Source of the DNA: Trichinella spiralis
Lineage: Eukaryota; Nematoda; Enoplea; Trichinellida; Trichinellidae
DNA: 64,000 nucleotides
NCBI GenBank assembly: GCA_000181795.3
Contig: CM012954.1
Span: forward strand, 15,725 to 79,724
Direction: 5' to 3'
Shown: positions 28,301-39,700 of the stretch, piece after piece
Layout: every line of letters starts with the position of its first letter
Numbering within the stretch: the stretch's first letter is position 1
The notes under the pieces: model-generated
The model's input: only the letters and a program-made list of their open reading frames with translations
What the model was told of the DNA's origin: nothing
The model's database searches: none
Made by a program: the position numbers and the translations under genes

Positions 28301-31300
28301 TTTGTAATAAATTGCTTTTATTCCAAACTGTTACCTAGAAACTTGATCTATCATTTTCGTCTGAAGAAGAAACTTTTTGTTACAAAGCAATTCACTGCAA
28401 ATAACGTTCTGGCTGTTACGAACTGCAACGCCATTGCCTTCACATAATGCTGACAAAACGTTTAACACCTAAATATAAATTAATAAAATAATAAATAATA
28501 AATGCTAAAAATAATGTCACACGCGTGTTAAAATATATATAAAAAACTTACTTTCGGATCGTGGCCAACTTTTTCTAACAATGAAATTACTGCTTTGACA
28601 TGATCTTCATTTATCATATTTAACGCCTCAGGACTCTCCGTAAGAATGCAATACAGAACGTCTAATATTCCTGTTAATAAATAATATGAAGTTTGAAATT
28701 GTCTAAAATGTAAATTTTTTAATTAATTTATATCAATATTTTAATATTTAAAGCAAAAGTTACAGTTTTTTACGATATATATGCAACAAAGGTTCATAGA
28801 TACCATATAATGAAACTAACCAACTAACTGCACCATCAGTGAAAAAAATGCACAAATTGTAAAGAAAAGTGTATGCATAATTCTTTCTCAATTGTTATTC
28901 AATTATTTTATTTATAAAACTAACTAGAATAGCATTTCAAATATTTTCATGCATGTGGAATTAAAAAATTAAAATACCGGATGCAGTAATACTAAAGAAA
29001 AATAACAGATTGATTTGCAGTTTTAAAATTTAACAAATTACCTTCAGCTGATTGCGGATTTGACAAACGACTGAATAACCAGTTTAAGCGTTGTGCGGAT
29101 GCGAACTGTGTGCAATTAGAATGATTCCCTTTAATCATTGCTGCCACAAGTAAATACAAATAAGTAGATATATCTTGCCAATTCTTGCATTTGTCTTCTT
29201 TTGTAACATCTAACAATTCTGTCATTGATTCAACTGCAGAAAACTGATCGATTGTATCAATTATCATGTTTAGCAGTCCTTCTTCTTGAAACAAATCTTG
29301 TCTATTCCTTAATGCTCTAAGACCATTCTGCATAGATTCAAAATCTATTCGCAAAATGTTTATTATGTAGTTCATCAATTTATTACAATTTATACGAATG
29401 GCACATACCAACACCTTCTTCCGGCTGGGCAAAATACTGAATTAAATCTTCCATAAGTTTTACCGTTTCTGATAAATCAGCACGATTCCATGCCAACGAA
29501 TCTTTTCCTTCCATCTGAAGACCTTCTAAACCTCTAAATCACAAAGCTGCTTTTAAGAGACTTTAATTGTAAAATTTTATTATTAATTACATATTTCTCT
29601 TCATTTTTTAACTCAAAACATAACAGTTTCAATAAAAATTATTCCATTTTGCACATGACATTAGCGTATTCTCAAAGTAAAACAAATTTTCAAAATGTGG
29701 AATTCAAATAAGATAACGACGTTAATTTAAAAATATACATTTAAAAATGTTAAGTCGAACTTTTTCTCTGTTTTGATTTTCAAATTATTAAAAATAACGA
29801 AATTAACATTAAAACTAACCTTAAAAAACGATTCAAAATCTGAGAACACTTCCGAATAACCCTGGCAGATTGTGATTCTTCTTCTTGAGCTTTGAATAGT
29901 ATAAAGCAATCATCCATTCTTGCTTCTTCCACAGCAATAGCTTTCTTCTCCTCTACTTTTCCCATGTTTTTCTTCGTTACTGCCGTGGTCTTAAATATAT
30001 ACATTAATTTAACAATTTCATCATCCAATTTTGTATTGGAGGAAAATTTTAAAAAACGTTAAAAGTTCTAACTAATCGATGTGAAAGTCATTTTTCACCC
30101 TATGACACGCTATCTACAATGATACATACAGTTCTATATTGTCACTATTACATATACTATTAGCAAAAATAACTAAAAACAAACTTGATTTAGAAATTAC
30201 ATTTAAAAAAATTTAACGGAAATGAACGAAAAAGATTTGAGAACGTTTCACTGACAACGTCAAATATTTACAATTTTTGCGATCTGTGTATTGTAAAAAA
30301 TATTAAATAAATAATACCTGACACGACAGCCATAAATTTGATTGCAAGTGTTGCAAAAAAATTACAGTTTCTCCATATTTAACTGTAGCAACTCCCATTC
30401 CTTCTTCTTCTTTTTCTTCAAAAGTTGATCGCTTCACATCCTAGTATTGAACATCATTCAAAAACATTTTCACAAAAAACTGCGCAAAAATAGCAGTGCA
30501 TAAAAAATTTTACGAGTGAATACTTTTAAAAAACTAAAACTTAATTTAAATATATGCTTACTTTGGACGATATCATTATAAATGCAGTTGATTCAAATGA
30601 AGCCCTGTCTTTGTGCAGCAGACACACCTGATTATCTTCATTCAAAGCAAGAAAGCGACCAGAAGTGATATGCCTAATGCGAAAAGCCTGCTCCCAACCA
30701 ATCAAGGAGCTTTGCCATTTACCATGAATTAATTCTGGCCGCCATAAAGATCGAGCTTGATTACATGACTTTCCATTTTCATAAATAACAATACTATACA
30801 GCATAAAGATTACTATTCCAGAAAATGTTATAAATAGTTAGTTATAATTTTTCAAAATTACTTATTTTGAGGACTGTCACTCCAATTTTCAGGAATAGTC
30901 AAACACTCATCATTGCCGTGATTTAAGCGCAAAACATCATTACCACAAACGTAACCTAAAGCGTTCAGCATCAGTCATCTGACAAACCTCTAAAACTGAT
31001 TGACAAATAACAAATAAACAATGACTCGTCGCACTCCATGCAGCACTGTAATATAGATAATATATTGGACTTTATCTGCACTAACTACTTGCAGTGCCTT
31101 TTATTTTACATTTCTAATTTCTGTGGTAGTAAAGTTGGTTTTAAAATTTAGCTTTCAAACAAAATGTCACAAAAATCCATGCACATCAAGTACCCATGTG
31201 CCGCTCCCGAACACCTCCAGAGCTGTTTGGAGTGATGCTCCACAACGTCTGATGAAACGCAGCTAAAACTGTGTTTCCATTTGTTGATGACATATGCTAT

Positions 31301-33228
31301 AGAAAAATGTGAAACATGAATTTTATTATTTGTTTCTTTACCACATGACATACCAAATAACGTTCAGTAGCAACACTAACAAGGATGACATCGTCTCCAA
31401 ATCGGACCTTTTCACCTTCAGATCGCTGTTTTGAAGCCGGATGTATAGTCCACCAGCAAAATTCACCGGCATTCGTTTCGCACAGACCAACATCGAAAGC
31501 AAGTTTATCCGATGCAGAAGACGTAGAGAGACAAGTCAAATACTTAATGAAATTTTTATATTCAATCATCCGAATTCATAACTAACAAATTACCATGCCG
31601 CTCAACGCGTGCTTCAGCTGTACTGCATGGCCGTAAAGCAATGTTCGATGAGTACTTGAACTTCCCTGCAAATTTAAAAAAAGTACACGAAAAATTATAT
31701 TTGTGTGTGTGTGCGCGCGCTTGTAAAACAATAACAAAAGATAAATATGCAAAATTGCAAAATAGTTGTTGTTCGCTGTTTAAAATTTTTGGTATAATGT
31801 AAACTTATAAGAACACTTTGAAAGTTCTGCTTAAAATAAAAGTTTCTTCATGTGACCTATAAACTTATTAATGACGAAAAACATTTATGGTAATTATATT
31901 GAAATTAAAACTGAAAATTATTTACTAATCTAATCAAATCAATCAGTGTTTGGGAAATTGTTGAGATATAATATGTGAAAATTAACTGCATAATTTTTCA
32001 TCTTGAAATAAATTTGAAAAAGAAATTAAATATATTTAATTTTTTACAATACTTAAAGTAAAAACAGTGTTTAAAATGCAGTGGTCGATTATTTATGCAA
32101 GTGAACAAAAAAAATTCATTTTTACCGAAATATTTGGCGATTCAGAACTCATCATTTCTTGCAACGCACGCACGGATAGCGCTTGATCAATGTAAAACAT
32201 ACTTGTTGCATTATCAGGCGGTTTGTTCTAAATTACATACATAGATAATAAATATTCATTTTTGCGAAATTATTTTATTTAATATTTTTATATTATAAAA
32301 TCAGAAGTGATCAATAGAGAAAATAAAATCAATAGAGTTTATTTCGAAATTACAGTTTTTTAACGATTTTCAAATTTACATCATAATAACAGCAATTAAA
32401 AATTATGTAGACACACACAACTGCAAAGCTAATAGAACATTGTCAAACATTTTGCTATCAACAATTACTTAATTTCCCATTTATTCAAACTCTTGAAGCA
32501 TGCGTCACTACAGGATACAAAATTAAGCATATTATACAATTGATAAAATCATGCCAAATCACGAATATCATATCATTTATCTTGTAAACTTGAACTTAGT
32601 CGTAAGTAATATAATTTATTAAATGAAAAATTCTTTGAAAATAAATACTTTGCATAACAACCAACCATTCAATGATGATGATAGACATGCTTCTTGGAGA
32701 TTTGAGACAAGAATTTAAAAAGAGATGCATACAAATCGTTTGCACAATATTTATTTACATTAGTCATCTACGATTGTCTGAATTTGATTCATCATCAAAT
32801 AACATATCAAAAAATAAATAATCAGTAAAATATATCACTAGCATGTGATTAATTTAAAACTAATAAACAAACATTAAAATCGTGTAATCAATAAAACGCT
32901 TCACATTTTTTGATAAAAATTAAAGAAGTAATATCAGTTGACAATAAATGCTGACATCAGTTTCACTTACTTTGTCGGACACAATTTCCAGATAACAGAT
33001 TCGATTGCCAAAACCTTCGGCTGCTAAAGAGACTCTCTCAGCTGATCCAGTGCCGCTTTCTTTGCATGGAGCTAAGCACGTCAAGCACACAACATCGCCC
33101 TGAAGTGAAAGGAATAAAAAAAAGTGCTGAAATATTTCATTTGAATTATATTTAGCTTTCTTGAGTACCGTTCGAAGAAAAGAAATGTCATCCTGTTCGC
33201 CGGTACTATTTTCCTGGAAATCAGTCAT
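3990..33228 (-). CDS. unc-68: Ryanodine receptor (Ca2+-release channel), complete gene of about 90 exons
   Basis: Homotetrameric channel of the ER/SR that releases stored Ca2+ for contraction and signalling. The start codon is ATG at 33228-33226; the N-terminus ends exon 1 with ISFLRT, as in other RyRs (QFLRT), and exon 2 supplies GDVVCLTC and [14 protein letters not shown]. The stop is TGA at 3990-3992 after [12 protein letters not shown], matching the usual RyR C-terminus. Sampled first exons: 33169-33228, 32971-33099, 32126-32227, 31594-31665, 31354-31542. In order I can read beta-trefoil/MIR domains, RIH solenoid, SPRY1, RyR repeats 1-2, SPRY2, SPRY3, a long solenoid, RyR repeats 3-4, RIH-associated helices, two EF-hands, the membrane domain with the [11 protein letters not shown] filter, and a CxxC-bearing tail. 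Summed exons give roughly 4,900-5,000 residues, the normal family size. It is one channel gene, not a cluster; exon borders inside the solenoids are approximate. Confidence 0.95.
4560..8178 (-). other. RyR membrane domain (pseudo voltage-sensor and pore)
   Basis: [20 protein letters not shown] (about 7930-8000) and the following [12 protein letters not shown] form the first hydrophobic segments. A low-conservation loop (about 7580-7800) follows. Then come [20 protein letters not shown] (about 7020-7087), [20 protein letters not shown] (about 6460-6540), [20 protein letters not shown] (about 5360-5415), [20 protein letters not shown] (about 5140-5205), the pore helix and filter, and [15 protein letters not shown] into [20 protein letters not shown] (about 4590-4760). 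An (ATT)n microsatellite at 4659-4683 sits in the intron between the last two exons. Confidence 0.9.
4810..4842 (-). other. RyR selectivity filter [11 protein letters not shown]
   Basis: The ion-selecting GGGIGDE signature of RyR channels is intact. It is preceded by Gly-Ile-Arg-Ala; vertebrate and insect receptors have Gly-Val-Arg-Ala. The acidic residues after the glycines, which line the lumenal mouth and attract Ca2+, are present. Confidence 0.95.
8849..8989 (-). other. RyR EF-hand pair
   Basis: Two helix-loop-helix Ca2+-binding loops. EF1 loop [12 protein letters not shown] is at 8954-8989 and EF2 loop [12 protein letters not shown] at 8849-8884. Both have acidic or amide residues at positions 1, 3 and 5, Gly at 6, Ile at 8 and Glu at 12, that is, complete canonical loops. 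The pair lies just before [20 protein letters not shown], the usual entry to the U-motif. Confidence 0.92.
9190..16035 (-). other. RyR bridging/central solenoid with RIH-associated domain
   Basis: Helical region coupling the cytoplasmic shell to the pore. Landmarks: [20 protein letters not shown] (about 16000), [19 protein letters not shown] (about 14780-14850), [11 protein letters not shown] (about 14090), [15 protein letters not shown] [18 protein letters not shown] (about 12750-12835), a lysine/arginine-rich stretch at about 12400-12460, LLEKQQLL-type helix at about 10830, and [18 protein letters not shown] (about 10240-10300). The RIH-associated part is [35 protein letters not shown] and [20 protein letters not shown] (about 9200-9990). 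Confidence 0.85.
16105..17260 (-). other. RyR repeats 3 and 4 (P2, phosphorylation domain)
   Basis: Second RyR-repeat pair. Repeat 3 reads [28 protein letters not shown] (about 17010-17260), then [24 protein letters not shown] (about 16870-16970) and [19 protein letters not shown] (about 16740-16820). Repeat 4 reads [19 protein letters not shown] and [11 protein letters not shown] (about 16550-16640), then a terminal [20 protein letters not shown] (about 16105-16230). In vertebrate RyRs this domain carries kinase target serines; I did not identify an equivalent site. Confidence 0.85.
17460..23235 (-). other. RyR junctional solenoid
   Basis: Long helical-repeat region. It starts with [20 protein letters not shown] (about 23040-23190) and [20 protein letters not shown] with [20 protein letters not shown] (about 22780-22976). 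Later landmarks are [20 protein letters not shown] (about 21800), [20 protein letters not shown] (about 19900), [18 protein letters not shown] (about 19500), [20 protein letters not shown] (about 19030-19080) and [19 protein letters not shown] (about 18700). An (ATA)n-rich intron lies at about 18100-18145. Confidence 0.82.
23290..24375 (-). other. RyR SPRY3 domain and preceding divergent linker
   Basis: [29 protein letters not shown] (about 23870-24170) and [49 protein letters not shown] (about 23290-23530) define SPRY3. The upstream part (about 24170-25050) is a Ser/Asn/Lys-rich, charged linker with no clear counterpart in the RyRs I know, typical of the variable divergent region. Confidence 0.85.
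25470..26180 (-). other. RyR SPRY2 domain
   Basis: Second SPRY domain. [38 protein letters not shown] and [17 protein letters not shown] lie at about 25770-25995. The following exons give [19 protein letters not shown] and [15 protein letters not shown], ending near 25470. Confidence 0.88.
26310..27137 (-). other. RyR repeats 1 and 2 (P1 domain)
   Basis: Tandem RyR-specific repeats. Repeat 1: [20 protein letters not shown] with [20 protein letters not shown] and [13 protein letters not shown]. Repeat 2: [38 protein letters not shown] and RGWTYS. Several introns interrupt the pair; the exons are at about 27030-27137, 26870-26972, 26725-26805, 26460-26680 and 26310-26430. Confidence 0.85.
27205..28258 (-). 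other. RyR SPRY1 domain
   Basis: First SPRY beta-sandwich. [40 protein letters not shown] and [17 protein letters not shown] lie in the exon at about 28015-28258. [20 protein letters not shown] plus [15 protein letters not shown] lie at about 27470-27660. [20 protein letters not shown] follows in the exon at about 27205-27425. Confidence 0.88.
28335..29995 (-). other. RyR N-terminal RIH solenoid
   Basis: Helical region common to RyR and IP3 receptors. Landmarks include [20 protein letters not shown] (about 29820-29990), [20 protein letters not shown] and [10 protein letters not shown] (about 29042-29345), [16 protein letters not shown] (about 28560-28670) and [20 protein letters not shown] (about 28335-28470). 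Each piece lines up with the same order in animal RyRs, so no segment appears missing here. Confidence 0.88.
30320..33228 (-). other. RyR N-terminal beta-trefoil and MIR region
   Basis: Exons from 33228 down to about 30320 encode the cytoplasmic N-terminal domains where trefoils pack between subunits and mutations commonly affect gating. Visible landmarks: [16 protein letters not shown] (32126-32227), [20 protein letters not shown] (31594-31665), DKLAFDVGL and [18 protein letters not shown] (31354-31542), [12 protein letters not shown] (about 30880-30965), [10 protein letters not shown] and [18 protein letters not shown] (about 30560-30800), and [20 protein letters not shown] (about 30320-30438). 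A (GT)n(GC)n tract at 31702-31721 lies in an intron. Confidence 0.9.
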
Positions 33229-33240
33229 TTTCTAAAAACG
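33229..33240 (-). promoter_or_regulatory. Splice acceptor 3 nt upstream of the RyR start codon
   Basis: Read on the minus strand the sequence is CGTTTTTAG followed by AAA and then the ATG. A T-rich tract ending in AG this close to the start fits a spliced-leader trans-splice site, or the end of a 5'-UTR intron. The AG occupies 33232-33233. Confidence 0.5.
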
Positions 33241-33974
33241 AATGATCTCAAATAGTCAATGAGACGAAGATTTCGTCGTCGTTTGTCGATGGTCGCTCAG
33301 GCGGCTAATATAACAAAACCCAGCTGCCACGCTCACAGCCCTACCAGGAAACAGCTACGCGAAGCAAAACGCTAGATCTTTCTTTATTCTGTCTAGCTTT
33401 TGAAAAAACATTAATCGTTCGGCTAGAAATCCCATGCATCTATGCAAAGTATACATGTACAGATGGATATCTTCGCACAGATGTTGTCGGTGTTCGAGCG
33501 ATAAAATAGGAATGCACGCTCATATATACATTGTAGGTATGCATGTATATATGGATGAATTTATTTCTTAATTTATGCATGCATATATGCATGTGTATGT
33601 ATGGACGAGTATAAGAGTGTGTAAATAGGAGTACGTGTATGCGTAGTTATGTACTTGTGTGAACGTTGATCGGGTTAAGCGCAGAGAAGGCAAACTTTTC
33701 TATTCGTCACAATTTATTTCTTTTCTCTCTTGCTTGATCAGAATCCATGGCAGACTGATGACGACGAATTGGTTGAAGTGAGCTAGCTAGTAAAAGCAAG
33801 CGGCCAGAAGCGACCGCAGCTGCGAGCAAGTTGCGCCCGAAGTTTCTCTTTCACAACTGAGCAAATGTTCCACCACTTATTGCTGCGTTGTAGACAACGG
33901 CACAAAGCTAATAATCAATCCAGTTATCAGAAGCCGTGCAATTATGACCGACCAGCAACTGTTTCTCCCAGCTT

Positions 33975-34260
33975 TATTCTTCTTCTTCTTCTTCCTCCAC
34001 TTCTTCTTCTTTCTTCTTCGCAATGAAGCATATATGCATACACGCGCGCCATCCAGCTAAGATACTGCAGTTTGTTTGCTGCTGCAAGCTACATAAACGC
34101 CGCATTCAAACTCAGTCTTTATACTCTTACTTTTCCCTCTCTTCTTTCTCTTTCTTTCACTCTCCATCTCTCTCTCTCTCTCTCTAACGCTCATTTTCTT
34201 TTTCCTTTTTTCTTTCATTCTTCTCTTTCTCCATCATCGAACTCACTTTGATGCTCTCAT
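33975..34260. repeat. Polypyrimidine (CTT/CT)n low-complexity tract
   Basis: Runs of TTC (33975-34019) and TC/TTTC (about 34131-34260, including a pure CT run near 34169-34187) make the plus strand almost entirely pyrimidine. On the minus strand, the coding sense of the ryanodine receptor, this is GA-rich. It lies 0.75-1.0 kb upstream of the RyR start codon. Confidence 0.8.
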
Positions 34261-36051
34261 TCAATTGCATTTCGCGTTAAATCACTTAAATTTTAAATTC
34301 CATTTTATATCGTTGATCAACAGTTTGCAATAATTCAATGAGAAAACAGCATGCGCAACAGATACGTACGCGACATTCTAAAAACATAAAATTAATTCTC
34401 TCTCTTACCAATACAATGGAAAAAGAAAAATGAAAAAAACAATGCAATTGCTTTCACAAGCATTTTTATTATAAATAAATTAACTAAATTTTGTTGCTGT
34501 AACAGTGTCACGTTTGTCAGCGTTTATTCACAGTCTCTGCAAATTCAAGTATTTCATTGCCAATAGTTAGCTATTGATATTAATTGTCAACGGAATTTAA
34601 AGAACTTCTTCTAGAAAGTTGACAAGTGAACAACTCCCATATGCTTGCTTGCAAACGAAAATGCACATCAATCATTCAATTGCACTACTACTCTGAGCTA
34701 AATAACTGGTAAAGCTGCTCCATTCGTATTTATTGTTATCATTTTTTTCACTTAACATTCTCATTATATAATAATTCATCAGTCCACTGTTGAACTGTGA
34801 AACGACAGAAATATTACAATTTCTTTCATAAATAACATTTTAACCGAAAAATTATCCTTCCCAACTTCCAACAACTGAAAAACTGAAAAACCTTACAATC
34901 AGTAAAACAGAAAAGCTCTTTTGATTTTCATACGCACTTACTTTTGTGTACAATTACAAAAAAACAAATTACAAGATATAATTGATAAAAATTATCCATT
35001 GCCTGTTGCTACTACTATTTTCACAGGATACAACATTTTCATTCTTTTGTACTTTTCAAGAATAGACTATGTCATATGGTTCAAAAAGTTCAAAGTGAAA
35101 AATATCAAATGATACTATAAAATTCCACACAATAAACTATTCATAAATTATTTGTATTATTGAATTTTGTGATGCGCTACTAAATGATCATTATTAACAC
35201 TGCTTTAAACTTCCAAGCAACGTATGATTTATATCTTAAAAGAATTTTAATTAATTTTTTTGTAAACTTTCCTCCAAAAAGCATTTTACTTACTTTTAGT
35301 AATTTTTGTTATTTGGAAATTGTAATATTCTAATGAATAATGAATGCAGTAAAAACTATAATATCCAGTGAAATACTCAAAATACAATTATTCGTTTTAC
35401 TCCACATTCACATTATCATTCATCAAAATACCATAATAATTTTCCATTTCTACATTTTTTTGTTCTGCAGCATTTTCATCAAATAATTACAATACAACAA
35501 CAAATAAATAAAGAAGTGTACGCTTATTGTTGAAACAGTTCAAATGAAATTGCGGAATCAAACTGCAATTACTTTGCACGAACATTCTTCAAAAATAATT
35601 ATTTATATCAAAAAAAATTTAAGCATTTTTATAAAATGTTTACCGTCTGCTTGAATTGTTCTTTAAAATAAAAATGCTACATGCGTTTTTATAAAGAGCA
35701 AATCAATAGCAAATAAACAGTTAGAAAATCAATGCAAAATTTTGACGTTTGCATTTAAACAATTTTTCAAAGTGTAATTTTCAAATTTTCATACTCTGTG
35801 CGCATTTTATCTAAATGCTTATCGCTCATGGTAAGCTTCACTTTAATCTACTCTGATATTATATTCATGTATATTATAATTATTAGAGTAGTGCTTGTCT
35901 TGTATATAGGACGCCATAAATTTTAAATACACAAACAGATACCTACTATAAAGAAATAACTGAAACATGACTAGCAAAAAGGGAGAATAAACACCTCTAC
36001 ACATTGTATTTAAGGATAGTAATTTGCTAAATGCCATAAGTTGTCATTATT

Positions 36052-36090
36052 ATGGTACCAAATTGTTTGACAAAATCAAATTCTTTGTTA
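36052..36090 (+). CDS. Possible first exon of the ankyrin-repeat gene
   Basis: A 39-base open frame beginning with ATG ends exactly at a strong donor (GTAAGT at 36091). Its 13 codons would join in phase 0 to the exon at 36711, which itself has no in-frame ATG and therefore needs an upstream start. The phase match is the only support. The intron would be 620 bases, long for this window, and other short exons are possible. Confidence 0.25.
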
Positions 36091-36710
36091 GTAAGTCACC
36101 AACTAATAAACGTTCAATCGATACTTCTTGCAGCTCGCTGGATGCCTTTATACGCATGCATGACTGACTAAGCTATTAAAGCAAAGCAAATTTCGATTGT
36201 TAGAGTATTTGTTGCGTGATCGCAGAGAGTGGCTAATGACAATTAAAATTTTGTCAACCAGATCACATAGTGAGCGATACAATGCATCAAATTACAGAAC
36301 CTTGCTTTTCAAAAATTTCACCATTTGTTTCACCTTTGCACACCACCACTGCTTAATCAACGGTAAAGCAGTCTTTATCACTACACTTTATAGTAAAGCT
36401 CATTATGGTATGTTTGGTTTATTTAAAACTTTCTGTTTAAAAATGTAGAAATTACTTTTTGTTTAGAAGAATTTAGCATAAGGTATAATAAAATTACTGG
36501 TACAAAATGTAAACTGAAAATAAAAGAAAATGTCACTGGAAGAAAATTAACAGATGCTATCAAATAATTCGTATTGTTTGCATTTATTTCAAAATTTTTA
36601 TATTTCATTAAACAATTTTCCAATTGCTTTCCACTAAGAATCTGCTTGTTGTAAAAAAAAATCAGCATTTCTTTTTTTTATATTTTAAAAATGTAAATTT
36701 TACGAATTAG

Positions 36711-39700
36711 AGCAACGAACAAGTGGCCCACAAAGATGAAAAAGCAGCCCAAGAAAACCTACACGTTCAATCAACAGAGCATCGACAATCACTGCCAACC
36801 GCTGCCAGCAATCGCAACAACAAACATAATAAGTAATTAATTTTTACAAATGTTAAAAATTTTTTGAATCACAAAAATTAACAAATAAATGATACACTGA
36901 GATTTGTTTTGCATAAACTGTGTCTCTATTATAAAGAGGGAAAATATTTTTTAACGCTGAAAGTTTTACATTTTAACTGTGCAAAGTGATTCAACGGCTT
37001 CATCAATAAACAACTTACAGTTATTAATTATAGACATTTTTTGTTCGTCATTGCTGTTGCAACCAACAGCATACAGTTAATTAACGAATTGATTTCTCAG
37101 CATGAGAACTTGAACATTTTCGACAAACACGGACGTACATTAGTTCATTGGTCAGTAGCATGTGGAAATGCAGAAATTTTGGAAACGCTTTTGAAAAATG
37201 GAGCTTCTACTTCAATTCCAGATAATTTTGGAATTTATCCAATTCATTATAGCACACAATTGAAATGTACAAAAACATCTGAAAAAATTTTGAGCATTTT
37301 ATTAAAATATGGTTCATCACCAAACGTAACTGATTCTGCAAACCAGACTCCTCTTATTTGGTCAGCATTATTAAGCGGTATATTATTTCACCAACCATTT
37401 TATCCTATTATAATAAATCGCTTCAATATATGTATTTATTTATTTATTTGTTTGATTATTTATATAGACAATGTAGCAGTTGCAAAACGCCTCTTTGATG
37501 CCGGTAGCAACGCATTTGTACGAAACAAAGACTCATTGACTGGTGAAACTTCACCAATTGGTTTGTACAACGCAACAATATTATATAAAAGAATTGTTTT
37601 AGCTTTGCATTGTGCTGCCAGTCGTGGAAATGTTCAGTTTTTACATTTATTATTTAATTACGTTGAAAGTAATTCTATTGTAAACATCACTGACCGTAAC
37701 GGATGCACAGCATTGTTTTACGCTGTTGCTTATGGTCACACTGATTGCGCTAGTTGCTTGTTGGAAAATGGAGCATCAGTTAATTGCAAAGATCATACCG
37801 GCAAAACAGCTAGCCATTATGCAGTCATCAAATCTCAGCTGCAAATTCTTTCAATACTGTACAACTATGGAGCAAATGTAGATGCTAAAGATAATTTCGG
37901 GTGCACTTTGATGCACGAAGCAACTCAGACTGGAAATTTAGGTGAGTAAATTGACAAAAATATTTTCCGCTACAAAAATGCAATGAATTTTCGATCAATT
38001 ACTACCACAAGTAGTTAATTAATGATAGACAGAATGCTTGGCACTGTACTGCACTGAATAATAATAAGTGTGCAAATTTAGAAATTGTCCAATGGCTTAT
38101 AGAAAGATCAAGAAGTATTGACGACAAAGACAGCAAAGGTCGTACACCATGGCAAATTGCTAATGCAAACAAAAATCACTCCTTATGCAATATATTAAAA
38201 CGCACCGAATCGCAACTAGACAGCATCGTTACGGATGACCCAGTAATGTGTTATATTGTTCGCTTATTAAAATATATTTAAATTTTAAATTACAGTAAAT
38301 GAAATTGAATTAAAATTTTCCCTTACATTTCTCCGTTTCACATCACATACTTTGTAAATGCTCCTAATATTCTTCTTCTTCTTCTTTTTCTATTGAAAAC
38401 ATTTATCTAATTTTAGATGCTCAAAATAGTATTTACAATTTTCACTAAAGTGTGACGCTCATCAATAAACTGCAAATGTTTATTGCTTATTATCCGAAAA
38501 TTACTTTTAGGATCCCTTTTCTTTAGCTAACAATTTTTTGGAAAAAACAGAACAATCATTTGTGAATAAAGAAGAACAAGAATGCTACTATACCATTTAT
38601 CGACGTCTAGGATCTGATTTGAAATTGCCCAATGGACAATATCATTTTTACCCTTTGAAAGGTCAGACGATTGCAAACAATTTTTACTGTTTTCTATAAT
38701 TTGATTTGATAAAACGTTGACAGCTTCTGCATTTTTGAATGATGCATATTAATTTTCTTGTTCACCTCTTTCCGCTTTATCAATATTACTGAATTACTGA
38801 ATGTAAGGATAACATTGTTGACAAAAAATTATCAATACACATATTACTGCTTTAAAATTCTAAAATGTATTATTCTATTTTATTATTTTATAAAAAATAA
38901 TATTAATGTATGGCAAAGGCATCGAAAAATTACAATTTGTCATATTCTAAAAAGCATCAAGTAATGAATAACTGATTATCATTTTTAGAAAAACGGTGCT
39001 TCGATAACAAACTGTGTTGGAATGAGAAAAATAATTTTGCAAACGAGGAATGCAAATTGAACGTCACAAACACAGCTGAAACGACTAAAGTAATAACAAT
39101 TACTACTGAAACAAAACTTAACGAACCAATAAAAAACAGCACTGACAAGATTGAAGCATTTCATGATGTTGCTGATTATGCACGCAAGCTTGTATAGCTA
39201 AATTGTGTAGTCTAATTAAATAATTTATCATACTAATTTCACTTCATTTAGACATCCAATGGACTTTCCATTCTCAAAGAAGAGAATGAGAACAACTCTT
39301 ATATTCAAATTATCAAACATTCAACAGGACAAAATGGTGAAAATTGCAACCGTACAGAAGATGACTTTTACAACACACGACTTGCTGAACAACGCTTGAA
39401 GGAACAATCTCAAGAAAACTGGCAAAATGATCACCATCAATCGTTCATAAATTGTTGTCATTCGTCAAATGATAAGCAGAAAAAACAGTTCGAAGATACA
39501 CACACTGAGTGTAGTAACACTTATGATGAGCTGGAAAATGAAAAGAAATTATTTGCATTAAACTTTGATGAGAAGAAGTCCGGTGGTTGTTCAACATTAG
39601 CTAATCAGATGAAGAATACTACTTTATGTCGTCCAGAATTGCAGACATTCTCGGCTAAACAATATCTCAACTTATCTGTACCGAAAAAAGTGGAACGTCT

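Larger units (their letters stand above)
33229..36710. other. RyR upstream / intergenic region
   Basis: Non-coding as far as I can see. 33230-33900 is richer in G+C than the surroundings and is the likely RyR promoter region. 33530-33620 contains alternating ATGCAT/TATATA-type runs. 33975-34260 is a long polypyrimidine tract on the plus strand. From 34300 to 36700 the sequence is plain AT-rich DNA with only short open frames. The ankyrin gene starts at its right end, so the two genes are divergently transcribed. Confidence 0.6.

Noticed and set aside
37377-37470. Continuous reading frame through the ankyrin gene at 37041-37949
   Set aside because: The frame stays open through two introns; removing them (donors near 37376 and 37541) restores the ankyrin consensus.
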